Source of the DNA: Actinomycetota bacterium
GTDB taxonomy: Bacteria; Actinomycetota; Actinomycetes; Propionibacteriales; Propionibacteriaceae
Assembly: GCA_016213595.1 (NCBI GenBank)
Contig: JACRAA010000036.1
Span: forward strand, 1-11,361
Length of the DNA: 11,361 nt
Direction of reading: 5' to 3'
The position numbers and the translations under genes were made by a program. This document shows, in pieces, positions 1 to 6,732 of the stretch. A model generated the notes under the pieces. It worked only from the letters and a program-made list of their open reading frames with translations. It did not search any database and had not been told where the DNA came from. How positions within the stretch are numbered: position 1 is the stretch's first letter; each line of letters starts with the position of its first letter.

Positions 1-1
1 G

Positions 2-463
2 CCGGACCTGGCGATCCGCGTTGAGATCACGCTGAACGGCAAGGGTCCGGTGGTCCGGGCCGAGGCCTCGGCCGACGACAAGATGGCGGCGTTCGAGCAC
101 GCGCTCGACAGGCTCAAGACCCAGCTCCTGCGCGCCTCGGACCGTCGGAAGGTCCACCACGGCCTGCGTGGGAACGGTGTCGCCAAGCCGGTGGAGCCGG
201 TCCTCGAAGAGGAGGAGCAGACCACTCCGGACGTACGGACGGTGGCCGGCCTCGAGGTGCAGGGAGACGGGCCGCTGGTCGTCCGCGAGAAGAAGTTCGC
301 GTCGTCGCCCCTCACGCTCGCCCAGGCACTCGACGAGATGGAGCTCGTCGGACATGACTTCTTCCTCTACCTGGACAAGGAGTCCAGCCAGCCGAGCGTC
401 GTCTACCGGCGCAAGGCGTACGACTACGGAGTCATCCATCTTGATGTGGAGGCGACGGCCTGA
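2..463 (+). CDS. hpf: Long-form ribosome hibernation promoting factor HPF (5' partial)
   Basis: The frame is already open at the left edge, so only the last 153 residues are seen and the true start lies outside; the GTG at 50 is internal. The first ~55 visible residues end the S30AE fold that binds the 30S decoding region (DLAIRVEITLNGKG, then a helix with FEHALDRLKTQL). An acidic, Glu-rich linker follows (about 185-280). The last ~55 residues match the S30AE C-terminal domain found only in long HPFs: LTLAQALDEMELVGHDFF, a Y-L-D strand, VVYRRK and YGVIHLD. In the family this domain dimerises to join two 70S ribosomes into inactive 100S particles in stationary phase or stress. hpf beside secA is a familiar actinobacterial and Gram-positive arrangement. 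A terminator-like hairpin lies 7 bases after the TGA, so secA is probably transcribed separately. Confidence 0.93.
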   Translation, partial: PDLAIRVEITLNGKGPVVRAEASADDKMAAFEHALDRLKTQLLRASDRRKVHHGLRGNGVAKPVEPVLEEEEQTTPDVRTVAGLEVQGDGPLVVREKKFASSPLTLAQALDEMELVGHDFFLYLDKESSQPSVVYRRKAYDYGVIHLDVEATA

Positions 464-470
464 GTCGCGA

Positions 471-499
471 AGGGCGTCCGGTGCCAGCCCGGGCGCCCT
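471..499 (+). terminator. Hairpin after hpf
   Basis: Arms AGGGCGTCCGG (471-481) and CCGGGCGCCCT (489-499) pair over 11 bp, with one G-U wobble, around the 7-base loop TGCCAGC. The hairpin starts 7 bases past the hpf stop. No T-tract follows, which is common for actinobacterial terminators. It probably insulates secA from hpf transcription. Confidence 0.6.
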
Positions 500-510
500 C
501 CGGCCGCCAC

Positions 511-516
511 TAGGAT
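511..516 (+). promoter_or_regulatory. Possible -10 box for secA (TAGGAT)
   Basis: TAGGAT fits the TAnnnT pattern and sits between the hpf hairpin and secA, 44 bases before the GTG start. No recognisable -35 is present at 16-18 bases upstream; that position lies inside the hpf hairpin. Initiation here would give a leader of roughly 35-40 bases. The call rests on pattern only. Confidence 0.3.
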
Positions 517-525
517 GTACTGCGA

Positions 526-542
526 CCCCGGGACTGCCGGGG
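526..542 (+). promoter_or_regulatory. secA leader hairpin touching the purine-rich RBS region
   Basis: CCCCGG (526-531) and CCGGGG (537-542) form a perfect 6-bp G/C-only inverted repeat around GACTG. The right arm overlaps the first two bases of GGAGG (541-545). GGAGG is 15 bases from the GTG, which is long; the weaker AGGGA (550-554) is better spaced at 6 bases. The hairpin could therefore modulate translation of secA, but this is inferred from sequence alone. Confidence 0.4.
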
Positions 543-560
543 AGGAAGTAGGGACCTCGG

Positions 561-3338
561 GTGGCTTTGCTCGACAGGATGCTGCACATCGGCGAGGGCC
601 GTCAGCTGAAGAGGCTGCAGGCCGTCGCCCGCCAGGTGAACTCCATCGAGGGCGACTACACCGCCATGTCGGACGAGGACCTGCGCGGCCAGACCGCCGA
701 CCTCAGGCAGCGCTACGACAACGGAGAGAGCTTGGACTCCCTCATGCCCGAGGCGTTCGCCACGGTGCGGGAGGCGTCGACGCGGGTGCTGGACAAGCGT
801 CACTTCGACGTCCAGATCATGGGTGGGGCTGCGCTCCACTGGTGCAACATCGCCGAGATGAAGACCGGTGAGGGCAAGACCCTCGTCGGTGTCCTCCCGT
901 CGTACCTGAACGCCCTCACGGGCAAGGGCGTGCACATCGTCACGGTCAACGACTACCTGGCCCAGTTCCAGTCGGAGCAGATGGGTCGTATCCACCACTT
1001 CCTCGGCCTCGAGGTCGGCGCGATCCTCGCGCACATGGATCCCCCTGCCCGGCGGGCCGCCTATGCGTGCGACGTCACGTACGGCACCAACAACGAGTTC
1101 GGGTTCGACTACCTGCGAGACAACATGGCGCTGTCCCTCGAGGACTGCGTCCAGCGCGGCCACTACTACGCGATCGTCGACGAGGTCGACTCGATCCTGG
1201 TGGACGAGGCCCGGACCCCCCTCATCATCTCCGGCCCTGCCGAGGACACCGTCCGCTGGTACCCGGAGTTCGCGCGGATGGTGAAGCGGCTGCAGCGCGA
1301 CAGGCACTACGAGGTCGACGAGAAGAAGCGGACCGTCGCGATCCTCGAGGAGGGGATCGCGGTCGTCGAGGACCGGCTCGGGATCGACAACCTGTACGAG
1401 TCGGAGAACACCCCGCTGATCTCGTACCTCAACAACGCGATCAAGGCCAAGGAGCTGTTCAAGCGCGACAAGGACTACGTCGTCATGGACGGCAATGTCC
1501 TCATCGTCGACGAGCACACCGGCCGCACGCTCGACGGCCGACGCTACAACGAGGGCCTGCACCAGGCGCTCGAGGCGAAGGAGGGCGTGCAGATCAAGGA
1601 GGAGTACCAGACCCTCGCGACCATCACGCTCCAGAACTTCTTCCGTATGTACGACAAGCTCGCGGGGATGACTGGCACCGCCAAGACGGAGGAGTCCGAG
1701 TTCCAGAAGATCTACGGCCTCGGCGTGATCCCGATCCCGACGAACATGCCCATGATCCGGGTGGACCAGAAGGACCTGATCTACCGCACGGAGGACGCGA
1801 AGTTCGACGCGATCGTCTCCGACGTCACCGAGCGCCACGAGAACGGCCAGCCCGTCCTCATCGGCACCGCGTCCGTGGCGAAGTCCGAGCGGCTGTCGAA
1901 GCTGCTCGTCCGGGCGGGCATCCCGCACGAGGTCCTCAACGCGAAGCAGCACGCGCGTGAGGCGGCCGTCGTCGCGCTCGCCGGCCGGAAGGGCGCGGTC
2001 ACCGTCGCCACGAACATGGCTGGTCGTGGCACCGACATCATCCTCGGCGGCAACCCCGAGTTCCTCGCCGACGCGGTCCTGCGGGAGCGCGGGCTCGACC
2101 CGGTGGAGAGCTCCGAGGAGTACGAGGCGGAGTGGGCGGACACGTTCGAGAAGATCAACCAGCAGGTCGCCGACGAGCACGACGAGGTCGTGGAGGCCGG
2201 CGGGCTGTACGTGATCGGCTCGGAGCGTCATGAGTCCCGACGTATCGACAACCAGCTCCGAGGCCGCTCGGGACGTCAGGGCGACCCGGGCGAGAGCCGG
2301 TTCTTCCTGTCGCTGGGCGACGACCTCATGCGCCTGTTCAAGAGCGACATGGTCGACTGGTTCATGCGGGCCCTCAAGGTCCCGGACGACGTCCCGATCG
2401 AGGACAAGCGGATCACGAAGATGATCCAGAGCGCGCAGGAGCAGGTCGAGGCGCAGAACTTCGAGATGCGCAAGAACGTCCTCAAGTACGACGACGTCAT
2501 GAACCGGCAGCGTCACGCCATCTACTCCGACCGTCGTGCCGTGCTCGAGGGCGCCGACGTCGAGGAGAAGCTGCGCGCGACCGTGACGCGGGTGGTCACC
2601 CAGTTCGTGCAGAACGCGACGCAGGGGTTCGAGGAGGACTGGGACCTCGAGCAGCTGTGGCTGGACCTCAAGCAGCTCTACCCCGTCTCGCTCGACCGCT
2701 CCGCCTATGAGGACCGGGAGGTCACCACGGAGGAGCTCGTGGCCGACTTCACGGAGGACGCGCAGAAGGCGTACGACCTCCGCGAGGAGGCTCTGACACC
2801 CGAGGTCATGCGCGAGCTGGAGCGGCGGGTCCTGCTCACCGTGCTGGACCGCAAGTGGCGCGAGCACCTGTACGAGATGGACTACCTGCGCGAGGGCATC
2901 GGCCTGCGGGCCATGGCCCAGCGTGACCCGCTCGTCGAGTACCAGCGCGAGGGCGGCGTCATGTTCCAGGCGATGATGGACTCCTTCATGGAGGAGGTCG
3001 TCGGCTACCTGTTCAACCTGCACGTCGAGGCCGTCCAGCAGCCTGCTCCGGTGCTCGACTCCGAGGGCGCGCCGGTGGACCTCGTGGCGGCGGTCAAGCG
3101 GTACCACGACTCCGAGCTCGAGGCCGAGGCGGCTGCGGCCCGTCGGCAGCTGCACATCGGGGCAGCAGGCCTCACGGACACGGCGCCACGCACCGAGAAG
3201 CGCTCGCGGGGCAAGGACGTGGCCGCCGAGAGTGTGGACGAGGACGACGAGCCGATGGTGAGTGCGGGTGCGCGGACGAGCGCTGCCCGTACCTCCCGGC
3301 CCGGGACCCAGGGACGGCGCAACAAGAAGCGGCGCTGA
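561..3338 (+). CDS. secA: Preprotein translocase ATPase SecA
   Basis: This is the ATP-driven motor that pushes unfolded Sec-dependent preproteins through the SecYEG channel at the cytoplasmic membrane. The 925 residues are full length for SecA. Visible in order: Walker A EMKTGEGKT (about 99-107), TVNDYLA (128-134), the TYGTNNEFGFDYLRDNM block (173-189), Walker B VDEVDSILVDEARTP (206-220), the preprotein cross-linking region (about 225-375), GMTGTA (369-374), NBD2 with VATNMAGRGTDI (482-493) and the arginine-finger helicase motif QLRGRSGRQGDPG (565-577). The scaffold and wing domains follow, including WREHLYEMDYLREGI (766-780). The GTG start is chosen because ALLDRML then GEGRQLKRL is the usual SecA N-terminus. 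The C-terminus lacks the CxCxSGxxxxxCH zinc motif and ends in a basic tail, GRRNKKRR. It is probably SecA1, the housekeeping copy, because it is next to hpf and full length. Confidence 0.97.
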   Translation: MALLDRMLHIGEGRQLKRLQAVARQVNSIEGDYTAMSDEDLRGQTADLRQRYDNGESLDSLMPEAFATVREASTRVLDKRHFDVQIMGGAALHWCNIAEMKTGEGKTLVGVLPSYLNALTGKGVHIVTVNDYLAQFQSEQMGRIHHFLGLEVGAILAHMDPPARRAAYACDVTYGTNNEFGFDYLRDNMALSLEDCVQRGHYYAIVDEVDSILVDEARTPLIISGPAEDTVRWYPEFARMVKRLQRDRHYEVDEKKRTVAILEEGIAVVEDRLGIDNLYESENTPLISYLNNAIKAKELFKRDKDYVVMDGNVLIVDEHTGRTLDGRRYNEGLHQALEAKEGVQIKEEYQTLATITLQNFFRMYDKLAGMTGTAKTEESEFQKIYGLGVIPIPTNMPMIRVDQKDLIYRTEDAKFDAIVSDVTERHENGQPVLIGTASVAKSERLSKLLVRAGIPHEVLNAKQHAREAAVVALAGRKGAVTVATNMAGRGTDIILGGNPEFLADAVLRERGLDPVESSEEYEAEWADTFEKINQQVADEHDEVVEAGGLYVIGSERHESRRIDNQLRGRSGRQGDPGESRFFLSLGDDLMRLFKSDMVDWFMRALKVPDDVPIEDKRITKMIQSAQEQVEAQNFEMRKNVLKYDDVMNRQRHAIYSDRRAVLEGADVEEKLRATVTRVVTQFVQNATQGFEEDWDLEQLWLDLKQLYPVSLDRSAYEDREVTTEELVADFTEDAQKAYDLREEALTPEVMRELERRVLLTVLDRKWREHLYEMDYLREGIGLRAMAQRDPLVEYQREGGVMFQAMMDSFMEEVVGYLFNLHVEAVQQPAPVLDSEGAPVDLVAAVKRYHDSELEAEAAAARRQLHIGAAGLTDTAPRTEKRSRGKDVAAESVDEDDEPMVSAGARTSAARTSRPGTQGRRNKKRR

Positions 3339-3344
3339 CGGCGG

Positions 3345-3389
3345 CTGGTCGGCCGCGGTCCGGATCCCGGGTCACGGCCCGACGACCAG
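3345..3389. terminator. Possible convergent terminator between secA and the DUF6459 gene
   Basis: CTGGTC-GGCCG (3345-3355) can pair with CGGCC plus GACCAG (3375-3389), leaving a 4-base bulge and a roughly 19-base loop. It lies just past the secA stop and overlaps the 3' end of the convergent minus-strand gene. The structure is imperfect and has no T-tract, so the call is weak. Confidence 0.3.
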
Positions 3390-3866
3390 TGCCGTACAGC
3401 GCCAGCGGTCCCTGCGTCGGTCCAGTCGGTAGGCGAGTGCGGCGTACCCGCGGCCGCGACGCAGCCTGACCGTCACCTCGTACGAGCCGTTCGCCGTGCG
3501 CTGGGCCCGCACCGAGGCCACGCTGGGAGGCGTTCTCCGGTACGTGCGGCTCGCCTCCGCGAGCACCCTCAGTGGCGGGTCATCCAGGTAGCGGCCGAGC
3601 TGCATCGGCGGCCTCAGCCCGGCCAGAACCTCTGTCATGACTCGGGCCAGGGAGGTCGCCGTCCGGCGCACTTCGTCGGCGACGTCCTCCCCGAGGACCT
3701 GAGGGACGACCTTCTCCGTGTCGAAGGGGAGAGCCGGTTGCCCTATCCGGTCCCGGGACTCATCTTCGACGAGGTCGTCCCAGCGCCAGGCGGGCGCTCG
3801 GACGCCGACACGCAGGATGTGGCACCGGGCGAGGTCGGGACTGAGCAGGGGAACGACGTCGGCCAT
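3372..3866 (-). CDS. Rv3235 family protein (DUF6459)
   Basis: This is a small protein of unknown biochemical role. The last ~110 residues resemble the Rv3235/DUF6459 family: a helix with LARVMTEVLAGLRPPMQLGRYLD, a variable loop, then a compact beta region (SYEVTVRLRRGRGYAALAYRLD) ending RDRWRCTALVVG. The WRCTAL ending is a family hallmark. These genes are typically found near secA in actinobacteria, as here, where it is convergent with secA, with 33 bases between the two stop codons. The ATG at 3866 (164 residues, MADVVPLLSPDL) is chosen, but the frame stays open to a TTG at 3929 (185 residues), with a GTG at 3875 between. None has a well-placed ribosome binding site, so the start is uncertain. 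No signal peptide or membrane segment is seen. A fold similar to SecA's preprotein-facing regions has not been shown, and no Sec role should be assumed. Confidence 0.8.
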   Translation of the reverse strand: MADVVPLLSPDLARCHILRVGVRAPAWRWDDLVEDESRDRIGQPALPFDTEKVVPQVLGEDVADEVRRTATSLARVMTEVLAGLRPPMQLGRYLDDPPLRVLAEASRTYRRTPPSVASVRAQRTANGSYEVTVRLRRGRGYAALAYRLDRRRDRWRCTALVVGP

Positions 3867-3963
3867 GGCTGCCACGCTGCCCTGCGACCGCCTCCGAGCG
3901 CCAGCATTGCTCGTCCCTGCTGTGGACAACTGGGTTCGGTCGCACCCGGCGGTGGGGGATGGG

Positions 3964-3969
3964 TATCGT
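3964..3969 (+). promoter_or_regulatory. Possible -10 box TATCGT before the acyltransferase gene
   Basis: TATCGT fits TAnnnT and lies 27 bases before the ATG at 3997, which has a strong GGAGGA site (3985-3990) 6 bases upstream. No convincing -35 is present. The same hexamer recurs before the LacI-type gene and the glutamate dehydrogenase gene. Confidence 0.35.
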
Positions 3970-3996
3970 CAGCGGTGAGCCACTGGAGGAGAACGA

Positions 3997-5328
3997 ATGG
4001 CTGAACCCCTGTCGCAGACCGAGATCGCCACCCTGTCCCGCGGGGTCGGCGGCACGCCGTGGCCCCTCACGTTCGTCGACGTGTTCACCCACTCGTCCGG
4101 CGATGCCGTCCTCGAGCTCGACGAGGTCACAGACCGCGTGAGCGACCGGCTGCCTTTCGCGCCGCGCTTCCGCCAGCGGATCCGGGAGACGGTGACGGGG
4201 CTCGACTGGGTCGACGACACCGAGTTCGACATCTCCCGGCACGTGCGTCGCGTGACGCTCGCGGCTCCAGGCTCCCTGACCCAGGTCACGGACCTCGTCG
4301 CCGAGGGCATGACCACGCCCTTCGACCCTGCTCACCCGCAGTGGGACCTCGTCCTCGTGGACGGCCTGCGTGGCGGGCAGATCGCCCTTGTCTGCCGCAG
4401 CCACCCCTCGTACGTGGACGGTGGCGACCATGTGCACCTGCTCCATGAGCTGTACGACGACGAGCCCGTCCGGGAGCGGCCGATGCCGGTCCCGTGGGAG
4501 CCCACGCCGGAGCGGAATGCGGGGGACGACATCGTGTCCGGGGTGATGGGTGGCATCAACGACCCCGTCGGCATGCTCGGTCGGCTGAGCTCCCGGGTCA
4601 TCCGCACTGTGGGCCAGAGCGTGGAGTGGGCGCAGCAGCAGGGCCTGCCGGGGCTTCTGAGGCGGGAGCCGGTGGCCCCCACCACCCGGTACGTCGGGGG
4701 CGTCCTCGTGTCGCTCGCAGCCGTCAACCGGGTGCGGGACGCGGCGGGCGTGACGACGCACGACGTGCTCCTCGCGCTCGTCACCGCCGGCCTGCGGCAA
4801 TGGCAGACGCAGCTCGGCGATGAGCCGAGCGACGTGGTGGCCCTGGTGCCTCTTGCCGTCCGCGAGCGGGGGAGGGTCCCTTCAGCCATCCGGTGCGCCG
4901 TGGCGCCCCAGTACGTCACGCTGCCCGCCCGCAACGCATCGCCGCAGGGCCGCATCGACCAGATCGCGTCCCTGACCCGGACGCGGATCGACTCCGGCGC
5001 GACGATCGAGGCCGACCGGCTGACCCGCCTGGCCGGCTTCGCGCCGGCGACGCTGCACGCCGTTGCCGGCCGTACCGTCACCTCGGGACGCGACCACGAC
5101 GTGTACCTGGGCAACGTGCCCGGTCCCCGGGCACCGCGCTACTTCGGCGAGTGGCAGCTCCACTCGAGCTACCCGGTGCTGGGACTCGCCGACTCGGAGG
5201 ACGTCACCGTCTGCCTCACCACGTACAACGGGCGGGTCGGCATCGGCGTCGCCGCCGCCGCACCCGTACCGGCCTTCGTCGAGGGCGTCACCAGCGAGCT
5301 GTCCCGCCTGGACGGCGGGCGTCGATGA
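3997..5328 (+). CDS. WS/DGAT-like acyltransferase with altered HHxxxDG motif
   Basis: The 443-residue protein matches the wax ester synthase / diacylglycerol acyltransferase family, which moves acyl groups from acyl-CoA to alcohols or diacylglycerol. Family landmarks: FDISRHVRRV (78-87), PFDPAHPQWDL (108-118), a linker (about 155-225), the C-terminal half starting GGVLVSLAAV (234-243), THDVLLALV (254-262), NVPGPR (373-378) and YFGEWQLHSSYPVLGL (382-397). The active-site region reads H136-P137-S-Y-V-D141-G142, so the second His of HHxxxDG is Pro. In the wider CoA-dependent acyltransferase and condensation-domain superfamily that His is the general base. Activity is therefore doubtful or altered, and a binding or structural role is possible. 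The N-terminus is also diverged: the usual PLSPxDxxF reads PLSQTEIAT. The start has a good GGAGGA site. The gene overlaps the DUF6912 gene through ATGA. Confidence 0.85.
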   Translation: MAEPLSQTEIATLSRGVGGTPWPLTFVDVFTHSSGDAVLELDEVTDRVSDRLPFAPRFRQRIRETVTGLDWVDDTEFDISRHVRRVTLAAPGSLTQVTDLVAEGMTTPFDPAHPQWDLVLVDGLRGGQIALVCRSHPSYVDGGDHVHLLHELYDDEPVRERPMPVPWEPTPERNAGDDIVSGVMGGINDPVGMLGRLSSRVIRTVGQSVEWAQQQGLPGLLRREPVAPTTRYVGGVLVSLAAVNRVRDAAGVTTHDVLLALVTAGLRQWQTQLGDEPSDVVALVPLAVRERGRVPSAIRCAVAPQYVTLPARNASPQGRIDQIASLTRTRIDSGATIEADRLTRLAGFAPATLHAVAGRTVTSGRDHDVYLGNVPGPRAPRYFGEWQLHSSYPVLGLADSEDVTVCLTTYNGRVGIGVAAAAPVPAFVEGVTSELSRLDGGRR

Positions 5329-5789
5329 CGGTCGTGCTGGTTCCCGTCTCCCGTGACCAGGTGAGGGAGCTGCGGCAGGCGCCGCTGCCAGGGCCGCTCC
5401 CAGGGTTCGCCGTGACGCCCGCGCTGCTCGACACCTTCGGACTCGCCGCCGGCGAGGACGAGGAGGCCGACCGTACCGCCCTGCTGCTCGCGGGACTGTC
5501 CGCGCTCCTGTCGTACGGACGGCGCCTGGCCCTCGTCGTGGAGACCGCGCCGACGGACACCGGCGACCCTTTCGGCGAGGTGACGCTGGCAGGCCTCGCA
5601 TGGCCCGAAGTGAGCGCCATCTTCGCCGACGCGCCGGAGGCGGAACCCCTCGTCCGGGCGACGGCCGAAGGGGTCGTGGGCCTTGACCTCGACGCCGCCT
5701 GGGACACGGAGGAGGTCCAGGCGCTCCTGGGCGAGCACGACCTGCTCTGGTACGGGCCGGAGGAGGCCGAGGCCGTGCTCGGCGCGTAG
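5325..5789 (+). CDS. DUF6912 family protein
   Basis: This 154-residue protein is of unknown function. It opens MTVVLVPVSRDQVRELRQ, has the P-L-P-G-F-A-V-T-P-A-L block near residues 22-33, and ends with HDLLWYGPEEAEAVL. That pattern matches the actinobacterial DUF6912 family, whose members share an N-terminal beta strand (VYVPxTxxxL), an Ala/Leu-rich helix in the first half and a C-terminal DxHxLLWYxxxE motif. The ATG shares bases with the TGA of the acyltransferase (ATGA at 5325-5328), which implies translational coupling and a linked function. The frame is open further upstream inside the acyltransferase, but the coupled ATG gives the family-like N-terminus. No signal peptide or membrane helix is seen. 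Ku follows 40 bases later. Confidence 0.82.
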   Translation: MTVVLVPVSRDQVRELRQAPLPGPLPGFAVTPALLDTFGLAAGEDEEADRTALLLAGLSALLSYGRRLALVVETAPTDTGDPFGEVTLAGLAWPEVSAIFADAPEAEPLVRATAEGVVGLDLDAAWDTEEVQALLGEHDLLWYGPEEAEAVLGA

Positions 5790-5800
5790 CGTCTGGTCTT

Positions 5801-5815
5801 CTCGCCCGCGGCGAG
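5801..5815. other. Short hairpin between the DUF6912 gene and ku
   Basis: CTCGCC (5801-5806) and GGCGAG (5810-5815) are a perfect 6-bp inverted repeat around CGC. It lies 11 bases past the DUF6912 stop and 14 bases before the ku ATG. It could be a weak terminator, a protein-binding dyad in the ku promoter, or chance in G/C-rich DNA. Confidence 0.35.
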
Positions 5816-5829
5816 CAACACTGTGCGAC

Positions 5830-6642
5830 ATGCCACGATCAATCTGGAAGGGCGCAATCTCCTTCGGCCTGGTGACGATCCCTGTCAAGGTGTACGGAGC
5901 CGTCGAGGAGAAGGACCTGAGCTTCCGGCAGGTGCACGCCAAGGACGGCGGCCGCATCCGGCAGAAGCGCGTCTGCGAGAAGTGCGGCGAGGAGGTCGAG
6001 TACGCCGACGTGGCAAAGGGGTACGAGGCCGCGGACGGCCGGATCGCGATCCTCGACAAGGAGGACTTCGAGAACCTGCCGCTGGCCACGACGAAGGCGG
6101 TCGAGGTGCTCCAGTTCGTCGATGCCAGCGAGATCGACCCGATCGCCTTCGACAAGCCGTACTACCTCGAGGCGGAGGCGACGGGGCAGAAGCCGTACGT
6201 GCTGCTCCGCAACGCGCTCAAGGAGTCGGGCAAGGTCGCGGTGGTCAAGGTGGCCCTGCGCTCCCGCGAGTCACTGGCCGTGCTCCGGGTCACGGACGAC
6301 GTCATGGTCATGCAGACGATGCTGTGGCCCGACGAGGTGCGTGACTCCTCGTTCGCGGCGCCCTCTGACGACGTCTCGGTGTCGAAGGCGGAGATCGGCA
6401 TGGCGACCCTGTTCATCGACCAGATGTCGGGGGAGTTCACGCCCAGCGACTACACCGACGCCTACCGGGAGGCCCTCGAGACGGTCGTCGCCTCGAAGCT
6501 GGAGGGGGTGGCGATCCCAGCTGCCGAGCAGGCATCGGCGACGGAGACCAACGTCGTCGACCTGGTCGCAGCGCTCCGTGCATCCGTTGAGGCGGCCAAG
6601 GCGCGGCGTGCGGAGGGGGAGAAGGCGTCGAAGGCGAGCTAG
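5830..6642 (+). CDS. ku: Non-homologous end joining protein Ku
   Basis: This is the bacterial Ku homodimer that rings DNA ends at double-strand breaks and recruits the ligase LigD for NHEJ. The 270 residues match the short bacterial Ku (about 270-300). The N-terminus MPRSIWKGAISFGLVTIPVK is diagnostic. It is followed by KRVCEKCGEEVEYADVAKGYE (CxxC at 49-52), the DKPYYLE strand, LRNALKESGKVAV, the QTMLWPDEVR region and the closing helix NVVDLVAALRASVEAA. Only a short basic tail follows; the long Lys/Ala/Pro extension of some actinobacterial Ku proteins is missing. The ATG at 5830 is fixed by homology, yet no Shine-Dalgarno sequence precedes it, so a leaderless transcript is possible. No ligD is in the window. 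Ku is probably not required for growth but matters in stationary phase, desiccation or spore-like states (family knowledge). Confidence 0.96.
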   Translation: MPRSIWKGAISFGLVTIPVKVYGAVEEKDLSFRQVHAKDGGRIRQKRVCEKCGEEVEYADVAKGYEAADGRIAILDKEDFENLPLATTKAVEVLQFVDASEIDPIAFDKPYYLEAEATGQKPYVLLRNALKESGKVAVVKVALRSRESLAVLRVTDDVMVMQTMLWPDEVRDSSFAAPSDDVSVSKAEIGMATLFIDQMSGEFTPSDYTDAYREALETVVASKLEGVAIPAAEQASATETNVVDLVAALRASVEAAKARRAEGEKASKAS

Positions 6643-6674
6643 CCAGGTCTTCTGCGCCTGACTTGCCGGAGGGC

Positions 6675-6703
6675 TTGTAAGGTTGATCGATAAAGTGTAT
6701 CGT
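6675..6703 (+). promoter_or_regulatory. Promoter of the LacI-family gene
   Basis: TTGTAA (6675-6680) and TATCGT (6698-6703) are separated by exactly 17 bases. They give a reasonable sigma-70-type promoter about 29 bases before the ATG. The spacer lies within the 41-base inverted repeat, so a regulator bound there would block RNA polymerase. Confidence 0.55.
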
Positions 6704-6721
6704 TAACGTCATCGATCAACC
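6681..6721. promoter_or_regulatory. Long dyad operator, probable autoregulation site
   Basis: GGTTGATCGAT (6681-6691) and ATCGATCAACC (6711-6721) are a perfect 11-bp inverted repeat around 19 bases. Each arm contains ATCGAT, with the central CG typical of LacI-family operators, and the two centres are 25 bases apart. Inside are two further dyads: CGATA/TATCG (6688-6702) and CGTTAACG (6701-6708). The site covers the promoter and reaches the ribosome binding site, so self-repression by the downstream gene product is likely. Confidence 0.6.
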
Positions 6722-6732
6722 GGAGGCGTGTG

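Noticed and set aside
510..3155. An 881-codon open frame on the minus strand across secA.
   Set aside because: It is the reverse shadow of a G/C-rich gene. Its translation is low-complexity (rich in Leu, Val, Arg, Asp and His), while the plus strand encodes an unmistakable SecA.
3760..4800. A 346-codon minus-strand frame opposite the acyltransferase.
   Set aside because: It has no recognisable domain and shadow-type composition, and it overlaps both the DUF6459 gene and the clear plus-strand acyltransferase.
4893..5324. An upstream extension of the DUF6912 frame inside the acyltransferase gene.
   Set aside because: The residues before 5325 are Arg/Pro-rich shadow sequence, and the ATG in the ATGA overlap gives a family-like N-terminus.
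5683..5829. An upstream extension of the Ku frame into the DUF6912 gene.
   Set aside because: Bacterial Ku starts at MPRSIWKG; the added residues are unlike Ku and overlap another gene.
6643..6674. A possible terminator after ku (CAGG...CCTG, 6645-6659).
   Set aside because: The stem is only about 4 bp with no T-tract, too weak to call.
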